NCBI RefSeq assembly: GCF_040869045.1
Contig: NC_090319.1
Location: 64,390,779-64,454,778, forward strand
Origin: Eurosta solidaginis
Lineage: Eukaryota; Arthropoda; Insecta; Diptera; Tephritidae
Direction: 5' to 3'
Length of the DNA stretch: 64,000 nt
In this document: positions 32,569 to 44,965 of the stretch, piece by piece
Position numbering within the stretch: position 1 is the stretch's first letter
Layout: every line of letters begins with the position of its first letter
Notes under the pieces: model-generated
Database searches by the model: none
What the model saw: the letters and a program-made list of their open reading frames with translations, nothing else
Told to the model about the DNA's origin: nothing
Translations under genes and position numbers: made by a program

Positions 32569-33140
32569 TAGGTCTTGTTCATGTTCATGTTTCGTAAGAG
32601 TTACGATAATAATATTAATAGTGCCGGCTGAACTCATGCCAACACCGCGTATACAAGTTGGCGGATAGTGAAAGACTTGTGGTCTGTCAGCTACAAATAT
32701 CATTACAGGATACAAATAAGCAATAAATAATTAAAAGCGGCGAGAGAGGAGGGCCACGGTGGTACTATCCTCAAAATTGCGTCCCATAAGAATCTGATGA
32801 CGATGCTCCTTATGGCAAAGTATGCTGACGGTGACGATATTATGCCACCTCAGGGTAACAGCTAGTCGAAATTGCTGTGGTGTTAATATTCCATCATCTC
32901 CGCCTTTTTAAAACCATGGAAGCTAAGGCACCTTTAAATTGGCGGTGCAGAGTCGGCTGAGGAAACTCCATATTCAGGCCGAGTTCTGGACTTCCTTAGC
33001 GACCTGTAAAATGGCGACAAGGTAGCATTCAAAAAAGCAAAAAAAAATTACTGAGATCGCCATTTCTGATAATAATAGGAAAGCGAGTGTATCCTGCGGT
33101 TGCTCCATCACAACCGGTAAGCTTTAATGGTGAAAATCAG
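32569..33140. other. Upstream region of the protease gene, unassigned
   Basis: Should contain the promoter and 5' UTR if 32568 is the start. I cannot point to a TATA box with confidence. The 32730-33010 part looks like an old element but shows no motif I know. Confidence 0.4.
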
Positions 33141-33249
33141 GGGCTGTATTCAGTAATTGTTAGTTTTTAAATGTACATTTTTCTTTTCTACCAAATTATG
33201 TGAATAAAAAGTGTACATTTTAAAACTCACACATACTAATACAGCCCCA
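33141..33249. mobile_element. Foldback MITE of about 108 bp
   Basis: GGGGCTGTATTCAGTAATTG at the left is mirrored by CACATACTAATACAGCCCC at the right. The arms are about 45 bp with few mismatches around a short centre. CAGG occurs next to both ends and could be part of the target. Confidence 0.7.
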
Positions 33250-34880
33250 GGACCAATATGGCAAATTTTGTAGACTTGTAGAAGTGCATAGACTCTTTGA
33301 CAGCCAACAACGGAAAATGCCTCTACGTGCCAGGCACCAACTCGAAGGTGGCTAGGAGGCCGAAAAGAAACGTTACGATGGACCCAAAAACCCTTGCCAT
33401 AGGATACTTGGTTTATCTGTGCGCGTTGGAAGCCAATGAGTCCAAGAATATGACCCAATAATTTACAGAAGTAGCTTCTCTTTAAGTGCCAAGAATAAAA
33501 AAAGATCACCTAAATGAGGGCTCGAAGAAAACGCTAGGCGCCGATTCGAAGCTAGTTCTGGCTTGATATTGCCTTCAGTTGGAGAGCTGTCGCGACACAA
33601 GAGCTATCTAAATGGAGAAAGTGGGACATATCCCATCTCCCTGGGCTGGCTTATTGGTTCTGAAGCCGAACAGGTTTCCGAAATGAGCAGCTCCTACTAC
33701 CTTTCTTATCTGAATACCTGAGGGGAGGGGGCAAATTGTGATATCGAACTCTTAAAAAAGGACTTTTTTGCCTGGGTCGAGTCCCATTTAGCATCAAGCA
33801 ACGGACGGATATAAAACGTTAATGCAGCGGCTTTGGATATAGACATTCAAAGGAAGATTTCAAAAGCCACAACAGGATTTGTGTTTGCTAGAAGGATGGG
33901 AAAAATTATCACGTAATTTCAGCATGTACTGACAAGCCAAAATGCTGCATGCGTGAGTCACAGAAACTCAACCATCCTCCAGGGACTGAAGCACGCGCCA
34001 TACTGTAGTGCCAGTGATCACCTCCGTCGAAGTCAACTTAAATAGTGCTTAGCTGATAAGCAGCTAGACTAAATGATCCTTGAACACAGTGCCATCAGCG
34101 AACCTGAAAAGATAAGAAATTAATCGTAATTTTGACGATACTGTTGTTGCTGAGATTTGGATTGTGAACGATGTGTAACTGTGAACAGTTGCTACTTGAC
34201 TTTAAATTTAGCCAATAAAGAAGTTCCAGGACTATATGGTACTGTTTGGGAATGACTTGCTAGGCGTAACGGACAATGTGAATGACTGTTTTTTAGTCCT
34301 CCTCGATGTAACTCCTTCCCGTTGTCCTCAATGCTTCCGTAACCAGGAACTCCTGTCAGCGCCATGCTTGAGGCTTCATCTTGCATTTACTTACTACCCT
34401 GACCGATGCAATGGGAAATTAAGCTGCCGAATCAGGAAGACGGGCTGAAATAGATACCTTAACTGATCAAGGAAGAAAACTCAGCGAGGATATACAAATT
34501 AATGTCGGAGTTATGTCAGAAAGTCTGCTGAGGTTACCACTTCGACCACATTATCTTGAGCTCTAACAGGCAGACTAACGAGGTCTTACTGCAAACCAGT
34601 CGGTTGTTTCACATATGTTAAAGTTCAAAGGTAACTGGTTAAGGAATATGTTCGCTTAGTGCGTCTTCTTGAACGACCTAATATACATAACTGTTACCTC
34701 GCTGAAAGCTGCTCGCTATACTTTATTCAGCTGTTTAACATTGTACATTGCATTGTTTTTCCAAGCCGTTCGATATGAATTTTGCAGCTAAGCTAACTGT
34801 CAATCTCGACGTCCAAATACTTGCGCAGATAGAGAAAGTACAGCACCATTTGGAGTGGGTCTAACACAGCAATAATTTCG
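33250..34880. other. Unassigned, probably decayed transposon sequence
   Basis: Mixed composition with short frames on both strands, none continuous. Its position before a plus-strand LINE RNase H fragment suggests degraded LINE, but I could not match RT blocks. Confidence 0.35.
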
Positions 34881-34884
34881 CATA

Positions 34885-35490
34885 GCACAGCATCTAAAAT
34901 TGTGTTAGAGTGTAAGCAATCCCTGGAAAGAATCGGATCGGTGAAAGGCATACATCTATACTGGGTTCCAGGTCATATGGGCATAGATCGGAATGAAAAA
35001 ACGGATGAACTAGTTGTAAAGGGCGCATCCCTCGACGCTTGCTCCGTAGACGTCCTAATCATATTGGGCGAGATTAAAGAAGGCGAGAGGTGCAAATGAT
35101 CAACCAAGCGGGAAAGGCGTGGGTCCAAGCGCTGGACTATAAACCTTAGACTACCAAAGTTGCATTGAAAAAAGAAGGACTGTAGACTCATGACGGGTAT
35201 TCTGACTGGACACTGCCTTCAGGCGTCAAATGCCTTTAAATTAGGCTTGGTCACTGACAGCAGATGTAAAAAGCTCACGATGCAGCTGTCAGATCTAGAA
35301 GAAGCAAGTGGCATAGGTCCTAGAAGTCTTTTATTTTTTGCCAAGAGGACGGAGTTATTTTATTACATAGGTCCTCGTTTTTGATAGAATTTTCAGTTTG
35401 GTCATTAAATAAACTTCTGGTAACACTACGGACTCATTCAGTCTATGTGAGGTCCTCATGTACCGACCAGTTCACCCTAACCTAACCTAA
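34885..35490 (+). mobile_element. LINE fragment: RNase H and 3' end with CCTAA tail
   Basis: CKQSLERIGSVKGIHLYWVP and GHMGIDRNEKTDELVVKGAS (34902-35030) are RNase H motifs. LMTGILTGHCLQASNAFKLG and FAKRTELFY belong to the conserved C-terminal tail. The 3' UTR (TTCAGTTTGGTCATTAAATA) ends in CCCTAACCTAACCTAA (35475-35490). 5' truncated and interrupted. Confidence 0.85.
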
Positions 35491-35512
35491 CACTTAAACT
35501 TTTCCTCCACAG

Positions 35513-35572
35513 AAACAGAAAGAGAACTCCTTCTTGCTGCAATGTTGCGATGGGTAGTTGTTACCGAAGCTT
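35513..35572 (+). other. Exon-like 60-bp segment
   Basis: CTTTTCCTCCACAG precedes and GTAAGTTTG follows. One frame between them is open (TERELLLAAMLRWVVVTEA). It sits directly after the LINE end. It could be an exon of a plus-strand gene, but no partner exon is seen. Confidence 0.2.
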
Positions 35573-36396
35573 GTAAGTTTGTGTTATCTTTTTTTTAGCA
35601 TTGCTTGCGACTATTTGCAGACATGGTTGTATATAACAGCTCGCTCTCTTCCAGAAAGGTTGACAGAGGCTATTTTTAGTAATGTATGGACCTTTCTACC
35701 TATTAGTTCTTGAATGACAGTTGATGTTGATCTGTCCTTCACGTACGAGACAGAATCAGTTTTGAACCATTTGGGGCTGCCCTTCTGTGGATATCCAAAC
35801 GAAAAATGACACTGAAGATGCACATCGCAGAAACAAGGGATAACGGTTCCAATATAAATGAATTATGTACTTTGTAGAAAAGTTAACAGAACAAAATCAT
35901 ATCCAAAAGGCTTTCAAAGACTTTCATCCTTAAGGAGTTAAGGCCTATGGATCTGTTGTCGCTAGCATTTTCGTGAAACATGTATGAAGATGACTCCAAC
36001 TCTTCTCCAGATTTGAGTACAATGGGCTAGTGTGATTCCCGCTCTATGAACTTTTCACTTTCTACGGTACTCTACAGTAATCTCAGGTACATAATCTATG
36101 GTAAATGGAGTTTTTAATTTGTTGCAGGAAATTTTCATGAAAACGAAAGTGGAAGTGGGAATAATAAACAACATTTAATTTACAACAAACATTTCAGTGT
36201 CACATTTACTTCCGAAATCAGAGACGTCACCTTACCATTGCTTTAACTGGCACTAAGATGCTATAAAATACCATTGCTGTAATCATTTCACGCTTGCCGC
36301 ATGCAGTCTAGCCAACTAAATATATACATACCATATTCATCAGCGGTCTCATTGCGGTTGGAAAAACTCGTTCATAAGAGATCTTGCAAGTTAACA
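35573..36396. other. Unassigned sequence
   Basis: A 70-codon minus-strand frame (35823-35611) has no recognisable motif. No other signal. Confidence 0.35.
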
Positions 36397-36399
36397 TAA

Positions 36400-38177
36400 G
36401 GCCCAGTTTTTCAGAACAAGTTCAACCCAGTTTGTCATTTAAACTACGCTTAAACTTATTCTGCAGTTTTTCAGTCTACTTTAACTGAAGTTTAAGCTGA
36501 GCTTAAGCGGCCGATCTGGCAGGGATAAACTCTAATTAACCTATAGGTCATTTGCGGTCGTTCGTAATGGCGTGGAATATACATAACAAGTATTTGGGCT
36601 TGAGTACCATTAGAGCTCATGATGATAACTAGCTTACTTCTAAAATCTCAAGAGTTGTTACGAAAAAGTGGCTAAACTTCAAAATCATAGTTTACTCAGC
36701 AAAAGACGGAATTTTTTATAAAGCGAAAAATGTTATTACTTAAGTTGAAAAAATTATCGTTCTCAAGTTGTGTTTCTTTGACTTGTCTCAAGTGTAAGAT
36801 TCCAATACTACAGTATTTTCACGAAAATCAAATAAATATTTATAATTTATTTTTGATAAATTACGCTTCATTACTTCTATCAATTAGGTGTTTATTTATC
36901 ACAATAAATAGATGTTGGCTTTGGTGGTACCACCTTGGAGATTTTTTTGTCAACTTAACCTGAACTCGATATCCAATGTAGGATATATACTGGAGAAACA
37001 TGTCCAATATTCATTTGAGAACTGTACATTTCTGAAAATCTCTCAAAGCACACTTGTCGGTCTTATATGGAGTTGGTGGCCAAAAATACTTCCAGTAGAG
37101 ATATAAACATGAAACTTTGGTCACAGCTTTATAAATATGTGAGAGTTAATTTTTCATAAAATTGGTGCAGTTGATACCTTCATACCGACCCACAACCTCC
37201 CTATTTCACCGCATGTATACAAAAAGTAAGTAGATGTGGTAAGATGTGACTATCGCAAGTACAATGTTTAATAGGATTAAATAAAGAAATTAAAGTTATT
37301 AAAATATCTTGCATACATAACAATAACAAAACAACAAACACACACAAAAGTTTACATTTGCATATCGTCGACTGGATAAAATAATGTCGTATATTAACAT
37401 AGTTAGTGGCAGAAAGTGGCAGATGATATTAACACTTTGGAATCTCAAAATTTTGACTAATAATAAAATATAAGTCCCAACGTGAGAACGGTGAGGAACC
37501 CAACTAAACCTTTAGCTAAAATTTTAAATTTAAATATTTGTGCAAATAAACACTAATAAAGGCACTGGTGAAATTTTAAATAACAAAAAAAAAAAAAAAA
37601 AAAAAAACACAACAAGCTAAAGACCCTCAAATTACTTCAAAATGAAGTAAATACATTTGACTTCAATATTCATTTTTATTTATTTCAATACAATAATGTT
37701 TTATGTATTTTTAAATAGCTTGAACTTGCACTTTATTTTTAACTTGCTCACGCTGCAAAAACCAACCAATACCATAGCCTCACTTTTGAAGCTATTCTTA
37801 AAGAGTAAAGTTCGAATACAACAAAAACAAATATACCTTTTAAAAGGCTGTTATATGGATTTGGATATCAATATCAGAACTATCTGGTTTAAGAATAATT
37901 AAATAATGATGTTGGATATCACCTCCGGAACTAGATATATAATTCGCTGGAGACACATCTTTTAAATGTTTGTTGGGTAAACAAAATCCAGTTATCGTAT
38001 CTGCAAATTATATAGATAATAAAATACCAATGTTGCCGTATAAAAAAGGCTACCCCAAAGGCTGCATTAAACTGTGACTGAAAAACTACTCAGTTGTTTA
38101 ACTGGAGTTTAAATTTGACTAGAGTTTAAGCAAACCTAGTTTAAGCTTAGCTTAACCAACTAATGATAAACTGGGCC
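36400..38177. mobile_element. Non-coding DNA transposon, PIF/Harbinger-like ends
   Basis: It begins GGCCCAGTTTTTCA and ends as the inverse of GGCCCAGTTTATCA. TAA flanks both sides (36397-36399, 38178-38180), a 3-bp duplication as in PIF/Harbinger. Subterminal regions on both sides are packed with TTTAA(A)CT / AGTTTAAG words. A 22-base A run is at 37586-37607. No transposase is present, so it is a 1.78-kb non-autonomous element. The superfamily is inferred from TSD length and end sequence only. Confidence 0.65.
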
Positions 38178-38439
38178 TAATTCACTCTTTGTGAGCATTT
38201 AGTTGTAGCAGATGCTTGAATGGTTTCTGGTTTTTTGCTATTTGTTGTAATAATTACATAATATGGGGATTTACCTACCATTGCAGCAATCATCCGGGCA
38301 ATTAAACATGCTGATACAACTGAGGGAACAGGGACCGTAAGAGTAACAACTTTAATAACAAAACTTACATTTTTTCGCACATAGATTTTCTTCTTTAGAG
38401 GACGAAGAGCTAAGTAGTGGAAACACGATTCGTGAGATG

Positions 38440-40300
38440 TTAATATTTATTTATTTATTTATTTACTTGTATGTCTAATATACAGCAGACACTTAAGAAT
38501 ATAGTAAAACTAATGTAAATTAAGTATTACTTAAAATATAGGTTTTTAGTTTGAACTGTATAACCGATTTGGTACACCTTAAATCTAAATCCAGAAAATT
38601 TGAGAAATAGTTGTAATGAGACATAATTCTATTCAAGGGAGCGTTGGCGCCATAGACTGTTCTGTTAAGTCCAACACGAAAAACAACAAAATTCCGTAAA
38701 TTTCTGCCGGGCACATTACAGATAACTAGCTGAAGTAAGGAAGGACAATCTATGCTGCCAGAGACAAGATCAATAATAAATGTAACCGATAACAGCGTTC
38801 TCCTATCGGATAACGATACCAAACTAATTAATCGACAACGAGCAACGTACGACGGAATCAGTTCAGTAAAGTTAAGAGAGCGTAAGGCAAAACGAACAAA
38901 GCACTTTTGGACTTTCTCCAGCCGATTTATATGGACTAAATGGTATGATCTCCAAATGACAGCTGCGTATTCCAGTTTGGAACGGACAAAGGCCGAGTAC
39001 AAAAGCTTATAGGTATATGGGTCTGAAAAATTAGAAGAGCGGCGTTTCACAAAGGCAAGTATTTTAAAAGAATTTGTAATTATATAGTTTAAATGAGTAG
39101 TAAATTTAATTTACTATCAAAATACGCGAGTCCACCAACCAATAGCAAGTATCCAAAGGCTTGACCATTTTAGAGTAAGTTACTTTGAAATGCTTGTTAA
39201 TATTTATATAAAGCCTGTTCATAGCGCAATAATCTAAGAATTTCACTTTGAAGCGCCGATGAATCACGCGAGTCTTTTATTTCAGAATATATTTTAAGAT
39301 CATCGGCATATAAGAGAAATCTAGACGAGTTGAAACAAAAAGAAACATCATTAATAAACAAGATGAATAATAAAGGACCTAATATGCTACCTTGTGGCAC
39401 GCCAGATGTAGCAATGAATGGATCCGAGAATACCCCATCTATAGCAACCATGCAACTCCTGTTATGTAAATAAGATTTTATCCATTTGAGGATACTAGAA
39501 TGAAAACACAGGAATGCAAGTTTCTCAATGAGGATTAAGTGAGAAATTTTGTCAAACGCCTTAGAAAAATCAGTATAAATCGTATCAAGCTGAAGACCAT
39601 TCCGAAAGCACGAATGGCAATCCTCTGTAAAGACTAAAAGATTCGTAACTGTCGAGCGTGCTGCCACAAATCCATGCTGGTGTGCGTAAATTAGATGTTT
39701 CACATGAAAATAAAGTGTCTCTTTTACAATGCATTCAAATAGCTTGGCAACAGACGACAACTTGGATATAGGCCTATAATTTAAAATATCCTTTTTATTG
39801 CCACTTTTAAAAATAGGGTTAATAGAAGTGCTTTTCCAATCATCTGTGAAAACCCCTGAAGCTAGGGACAGATTAAAAATAAGCATGAGAGGTTTTACCA
39901 GCGAGGTACAATTTTTCAAAAGTTTCAAGGAAAGCCCGTCAACATCAGTCTGAGAAGAGTCTTTGACACTCTTTAAATCTTCGATGACATCCACTGCAGA
40001 TAATACCAAAGATCCAAAATCTATAGAAGTACACGGTTTATCGTTGAGGCTAACAATTAACGCATCTAGGTCGTTTACAGTCAAGTCCTCATCTGATACA
40101 AAGTTCGATAAAAAGAAGTTCGCAAATAGATTGGCAGCCTCACTGATTGATGAAGCTGAGACATTGTTGTAGTACACTGTTTTGGGAATACTCGATACAT
40201 TTTTTTTAGATTTAACATAAGTCCAGAACTTTTTAGGATTATTCTTAATATTTTTCACACAGTTATTAATATAATTGTCATATAAAAGTTTATTCATAGG
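38440..40300 (-). mobile_element. Jockey-clade LINE, 5'-truncated
   Basis: Encodes RT on the minus strand and ends in a (TAAA)n tail, seen as TTTATTTATTTATTTA at 38446-38464. The 5' boundary near 40300 abuts a plus-strand fragment of another LINE, which suggests insertion into it. Confidence 0.8.
38520..40300 (-). pseudogene. Jockey-type reverse transcriptase with an internal gap
   Basis: Frame 40399-39197 (LINE-derived from about residue 33) has KKFWTYVKSKKN, FTDDWKSTSINPIFKSGNK, NYRPISKLSSVAKLFE, HQHGFVAARSTVTNLL, TIYTDFSKAFDKISH, SGVPQGSILGPLLFILFIND and the catalytic box FLLYADDLKIY. It breaks off at 39197. Frame 39050-38520 holds the C-terminus (YAAVIWRSYHLVHINRLEKV, FKLKTYILSNT). About 50 codons between them are missing or scrambled. 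RT core motifs are well kept, so the copy is not very old. Confidence 0.88.
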
Positions 40301-41340
40301 TACCCCACAAGGAGACATTCTACCTACGCTATTTTGTGTGATGAGTGTTACCCAGCGCAACTCACAGAGGTTTAGGGTATAAAAACCTTTCGGATGCATT
40401 TAGTGCTGTTATGTAAGGAAAACTTCCTCAAACTCTCCTTTGCCATTGGAGAAGCCATATTTACAACATTGTGCAGTTGGGCTAGAAAATGGCAAAGTCG
40501 AATTCCTAGAAGGCGTTCAGAACCAAAAGTTACTCAAAGCACAACACACGAGCATTAACATGGAGCTGCACAGCATTCCAAATATCCGTGTTCCTCGGAG
40601 GGTAGATACTTGTGGCTTCACTCTGAGGGAAGCACTCATAACTATGTTGCATTTACCACCACTACACTTCTCTACATAAAAAAGTGAAGCTAAGCTTCTC
40701 TGTCGTATAGGGGCACACATCTGTAAGCACCAGCTGTTTGATCTGAAGAAACATGAAGAGACAATCAGCTTTATTCGCATTGAGCCGGTAGACTCCAAAG
40801 CTCAATCACTCATGGTGAACCATGTTTTCAGAGTCAAATTCCAAATTTTGTTTTGGCCCAACTCCATTCTCAACACTGGACCAGGTTGCGTTGAACTCTT
40901 TCATATCCAGAAGAAAAGACTGCATGCGCTATGTCCTTACATGTTATAACAAAATTTTCATTTGTCAGAGTGTATAGTTAGAGTGTAGGCAATCCCTAGA
41001 AACAATCGGTATAGGGAGAAGTATACATCTATGTTTGGTCCCTGGGAATAATGGAATAGATGGTAATGAAAAAGCGGATGAGCTGGCTAAAAAGGGCCAT
41101 CCCTCTAGGCATATACAATCCCAATCGCATCGCGCGAGAATAAAAGAAGCCGAGAGGTGCCCATGATCGACCAAGTGCCGGGCTTAACACCGAAGACTAA
41201 CAAAATTACTCTTATCACTAAAAATAGAGAGTTGTACGCTCATGATAGGCCATCTGATTGAACACTGACTTCTGGCATTACATACTGTCAAATTGCACGT
41301 CGGCAGTGGTAGAATTTTAGGAAGTGCGGGTAGTGCACTA
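40300..41340 (+). pseudogene. LINE fragment: RT block to RNase H, decayed
   Basis: GTPQGDILPTL (40305-40340) is the RT GTPQG block. TCGFTLREALITMLHLPPLH (about 40610-40670) is the post-RT connection. GNEKADELAKKG-type sequence is recognisable out of frame at about 41060, followed by the TGHLxxHxLLA-like tail at 41250. Stops are frequent. Same LINE group as 8605-12030. Confidence 0.65.
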
Positions 41341-41870
41341 GTAGCTGGAGCTTTGACCACGCGAGCGCAGGACACGAATAAAAGACGTGGTCAACCGTTT
41401 CGTCCAGCAGCTCGCATTTCCTTCAGCTGCTATTACTGACGAAGCCTCACTTTACATGTAACGCCAGATGGCAGTGTGCAGTTAGTATGCCCATCCCTTT
41501 TTGAAGATATTTGCACATGCTCTCATAAATTTTGCACCTGCGCGCTTCTATCCACGCTTTTCCTGCTTGATGAATCAATGGATGGATGTCTCCTTTTGAT
41601 TTCTCCTACCCGGATTACGCCGTCTTCCCTCGATTCAGCGAGTGCTGCACCCTCCTTTCTCAACTCATCGGTATTTTCGTTACCTTCTATCCCTTTTTGA
41701 CCGGGAACCCAGTATAGATGTATGGTCCGCCTCGAAGTCTCTCCAATGCTTCTCTGCATTCCAAGCCCTTCTTGATGAGGTACTATGTGAGTTTATTGCC
41801 TTAATCATCGCTTGACTATCAATGTACATATATATTTCACAGCTACAAATGAAATAGTCTTAGCCATAGG
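41341..41870 (-). pseudogene. LINE RNase H fragment, minus strand
   Basis: Frame 41759-41523 reads TIHLYWVPGQKGIEGNENTD and GVIRVGEIKRR, RNase H motifs. Below it, SCARVVKAPA-type sequence (about 41375) is the Cys-rich end. Faces the previous plus-strand fragment. Confidence 0.75.
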
Positions 41871-42175
41871 AGGCTATCAAATAAAATCCAAGCCTTACTT
41901 GTAACACTAAGGAGTACACATTGACTCTAAATTAACTTTTGAGGGCCACTTCAAGGCGGTAGAAGAGACAATTTTCAAAGTTGGTGGAACCACAATGCGA
42001 ATAATGCCCAACATCGGCGCCCAGGAGAAACTACATTACGCGATTGCAGCTTATTTCTGCTTATTCTGCTGTCTTCTTCACGCCTACAATTTCTGCCTAA
42101 AAGACACTACAGTGTGCTGTAGGATAGTCTGTAGGATCTACTTATTTCTAGATCGACACAGTGAACATCGGAAAT
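41871..42175 (+). pseudogene. LINE RT thumb fragment
   Basis: GVHIDSKLTFEGHFKAVEET and MRIMPNIGAQEK (41910-42030) match the region just after the RT catalytic core in RNase H-bearing LINEs. Confidence 0.65.
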
Positions 42176-42186
42176 GAGCCCTGCCG

Positions 42187-42730
42187 TTAATATGAAGGCA
42201 TCGGTATCATGTGTATCCTGTAATTTTCGCTTCCTTGCCCTAACCCTCCAACTCTATGGCAGTCCCAACGTCTCTTTCGAAGCTCAGGCAAGGAGCCATG
42301 TAGTCTGCTCGCCCTACAGTAGATGAAGCTATATTGGTATGGCCATATGGCTATGCTGCCTGCAGGCGGGGTATGCAGAATGACATGCCATGCCACTATG
42401 CTAATCACTGATAATCTGCAAAACCCCTCTTGTCCTTTGACATAAGTACTTTTTTGTGTGTCTGCTCACCAAACAAGGACCCCATAGTAGATTATGGGAG
42501 AAAAGGTACATGCATACAGGGTCCCGGAGGCTTTCCTCACTCTTTCTCCTATATAGTATAGTTCCTAGATGTTTTGTGCTGTACCTCACTGTAGGCTAAA
42601 CCCTCCCAAATCAGGCCTAACATAATTGAGAGCCTTATATTTCCTAGTAAATAATACAAGATACAGATAATACAGGCTCCTAATTTCCAGGCGTGTACAT
42701 CCCGAAGCGCCTGGTGTATCAGTAAACTTT
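42187..42730 (-). pseudogene. LINE fragment similar to 8605-9446
   Basis: Shares CTCACCAAACAAGGACCCCA and the TGCAGGCGGGGTATGCAGAA-type region with the LINE at 8.8 kb, in the same order, but is more decayed. Confidence 0.65.
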
Positions 42731-43645
42731 AAAGAGCTAAATGTAAGAAGTTTCTTTAAAGAAAGTTGTATTCCAATACGTTCAGTAGTGTCCGAGATTA
42801 CTTCTTTTCAGCAGTGACTTGTAATTGGGTATTCAATTTCAAAACAGTAACTAACAAAATTGTATAGCTGCAAAAGTTGAATACCACAAGTACATGCGAT
42901 ATTTATGTTTAAATTGTAAGCAGAGTAAAAAATAAAGGTGTTGCAAGCAACTACGCCTCTTTGCGCATGCGTAAACTTTCAGTACCGAATTTTATGTGTA
43001 AGAGATGTATGCGATATGACCTGTTGCTCAAGCAAATCGGCTACCGTAAAATTTACATCGAAAAAAATGTGCGGAACTAAAAAGAGTTTGAGTGTAACAA
43101 CAACAAGTTGCAAAATATTAAAAATAGAAAATTATTGAAAGTATTTTTTCGGTGATTAAGTAATAAAATGCGTAACTAGGCAGCCATGTAATTGCATACC
43201 ACTTACAGAGTAAACGGTGTAAAAGGTGCTGCTGGCGTTATGTCACGATACGTTTGCTTACGGGCGGATAATGGGGGAATGCCAATTTCATGCATTTATG
43301 ATTTGGTTAAAATGACGTCACAAGGCCAACACACAAATATGTAGTTTGGGATTGATGTAATAGGGAAATGTATTAACACAGTTTGTTTCTCTTCTTCTTG
43401 CTCAACATGTATAGAAAGAATCCACAAAATTTCAAAAGTCCTCTCCAGCGATATGATATACACTTCCACTTTCTTCATCTATAACATGGAATGTCTTAAG
43501 AAAATCTCTAACTCTCATTAAGTATTTTTCGAAACATGGATACTTAACACTCGTGAAGTTCGATGTGTAAACGTACATACGTCTAAAAACTGAAATTTTT
43601 AAGTTTACTAGCGCTCGCTCAAAGAATGAAGTTAAACCACAATAG
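42731..43645. other. Unassigned sequence
   Basis: AT-rich, with no coherent frame, repeat or RNA signal. Confidence 0.4.
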
Positions 43646-43652
43646 AGATAGC

Positions 43653-44245
43653 CTTAGGTTAGGTTAGGTTGAACTGGCCTGTCCATGAGGACCTCACATA
43701 GACTCAATGAGTCCGTAGTGCTCCCAGATGTTTATATAACGACCAAACTGCAAAACCCTATCAAAACCCAGGACCTATATTATCAAAATACTGTGTTCTC
43801 TTGGCAAAAGCCAGAAGCCTTCTAAGACCTTTGCCACTTGCTTCTTCTAGATCTAACAGCTGTATCACTCCTAATTGCTGGAGTCTAATTTGAAGGCATA
43901 TGACGCCAGAACGTAGTGTCCAGTTAGAATACCCGTCATGAGTCTACAGTTCTCTCTTTTTAATGATAGCAGCATTTTTGTTAGGCTAAGGCTGTAAGAC
44001 CTACACATAATCTTCGACACTTTACAGCCCCGCGCTTGAACCCACGCCGCTTGGTCGCGCCTTCTCTTAATCTCGCCAAATCTGATTGGGACGTCTACGG
44101 AGCATGCTTCAAGGGATGCGCCCTTTTTAGCTAGTTCATCCACTCTTTCATTGACATATATTCCCTAGCACACAGTATAGATGTATGCTTTTCTCCGTCC
44201 CGATTCTTTCCAGGCATTGTTTACACTCTAACACACTTTTAGAGA
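43653..44245 (-). pseudogene. LINE RNase H and 3' end, minus strand, TTAGG-like tail
   Basis: The plus strand starts TTAGGTTAGGTTAGGTT (43654-43670), the complement of the CCTAA tail at 35.5 kb. Frame 44143-43871 reads MDELAKKGASLEACSVDVPI, RFGEIKRR and LMTGILTGHYVLASYAFKL, closely similar to the 34.9 kb copy. Confidence 0.85.
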
Positions 44246-44961
44246 GGTAGCCTTACCAGAAACAAAAAATGTCGGACCTTTCGAAAAGACCTTATCAGAA
44301 TTAGCGATACCGACAAGTTATCGTTTAAATATCGACTTATTATCGATGGTGAACTGTTGTCGTCGAGTTACCGGTTTTTATAGGTTTATTATCGCCGAAT
44401 CATCGGCTTTTTTATTCTTATCGGCTTAATATCGACGTATTACAAATGTGCCGTCGAGTTCATACTGAAGTTTTATCGGTACATATTTCATCAACCGTAA
44501 TTCATCTACAGCGAATCGATAACATGCCGACAGCAAACTGGTAGATAACAATTCTACAAGAAATTGATTACTCTTCGATATCAAATCCATAACTTTTTGA
44601 TAACTTTTCGATAACAAACCGACAACTTTCCAATAACAAATTGATGACACGCTATCGAAACTCCAATAAAAAATCAATAACATTCCTATAACAAATCGGA
44701 AGATATTGTTCTATTATAGGCTTATGATCGATATAAATTATTATCGTCGAGTTACCGGTTTGTTATCGGCTTTCTATCGCCGAGTCATCGGCTTTTTTTT
44801 CAGTATCTGTTTTATAACATGTTTTATTCAACTATAACAAATCGATAACTTGCCAATAAGAAACTGGTAACCATCCGATAAAAATCGATTACTTTCCGAT
44901 ATCAAATCCATACCTATTTGATAACTCTTCGATAATGAGTTTTTCGATAACAAATTGGTTG
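44246..44961. repeat. TATCG / CGATA-rich imperfect array, left part
   Basis: Blocks of TATCG (44290-44450, 44720-44830) alternate with blocks of CGATAAC (44510-44690, 44830-44960). CGTCGAGTTACCGGTTT occurs at 44361 and 44745, and TTCGATATCAAATCCATA at about 44575 and 44898, so a unit of about 320-385 bp is duplicated. The array continues beyond the errantivirus at 49770. Confidence 0.7.
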
Positions 44962-44965
44962 CACG

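Noticed and set aside
33150..33509. 119-codon minus-strand frame
   Set aside because: Runs through the foldback MITE and shows no motif or signal peptide.
43654..43670. Possible telomeric TTAGG repeat
   Set aside because: Only three units, placed exactly at the 3' end of a LINE copy and mirrored at another LINE end; it is a retroposon tail. Diptera lack TTAGG telomeres.
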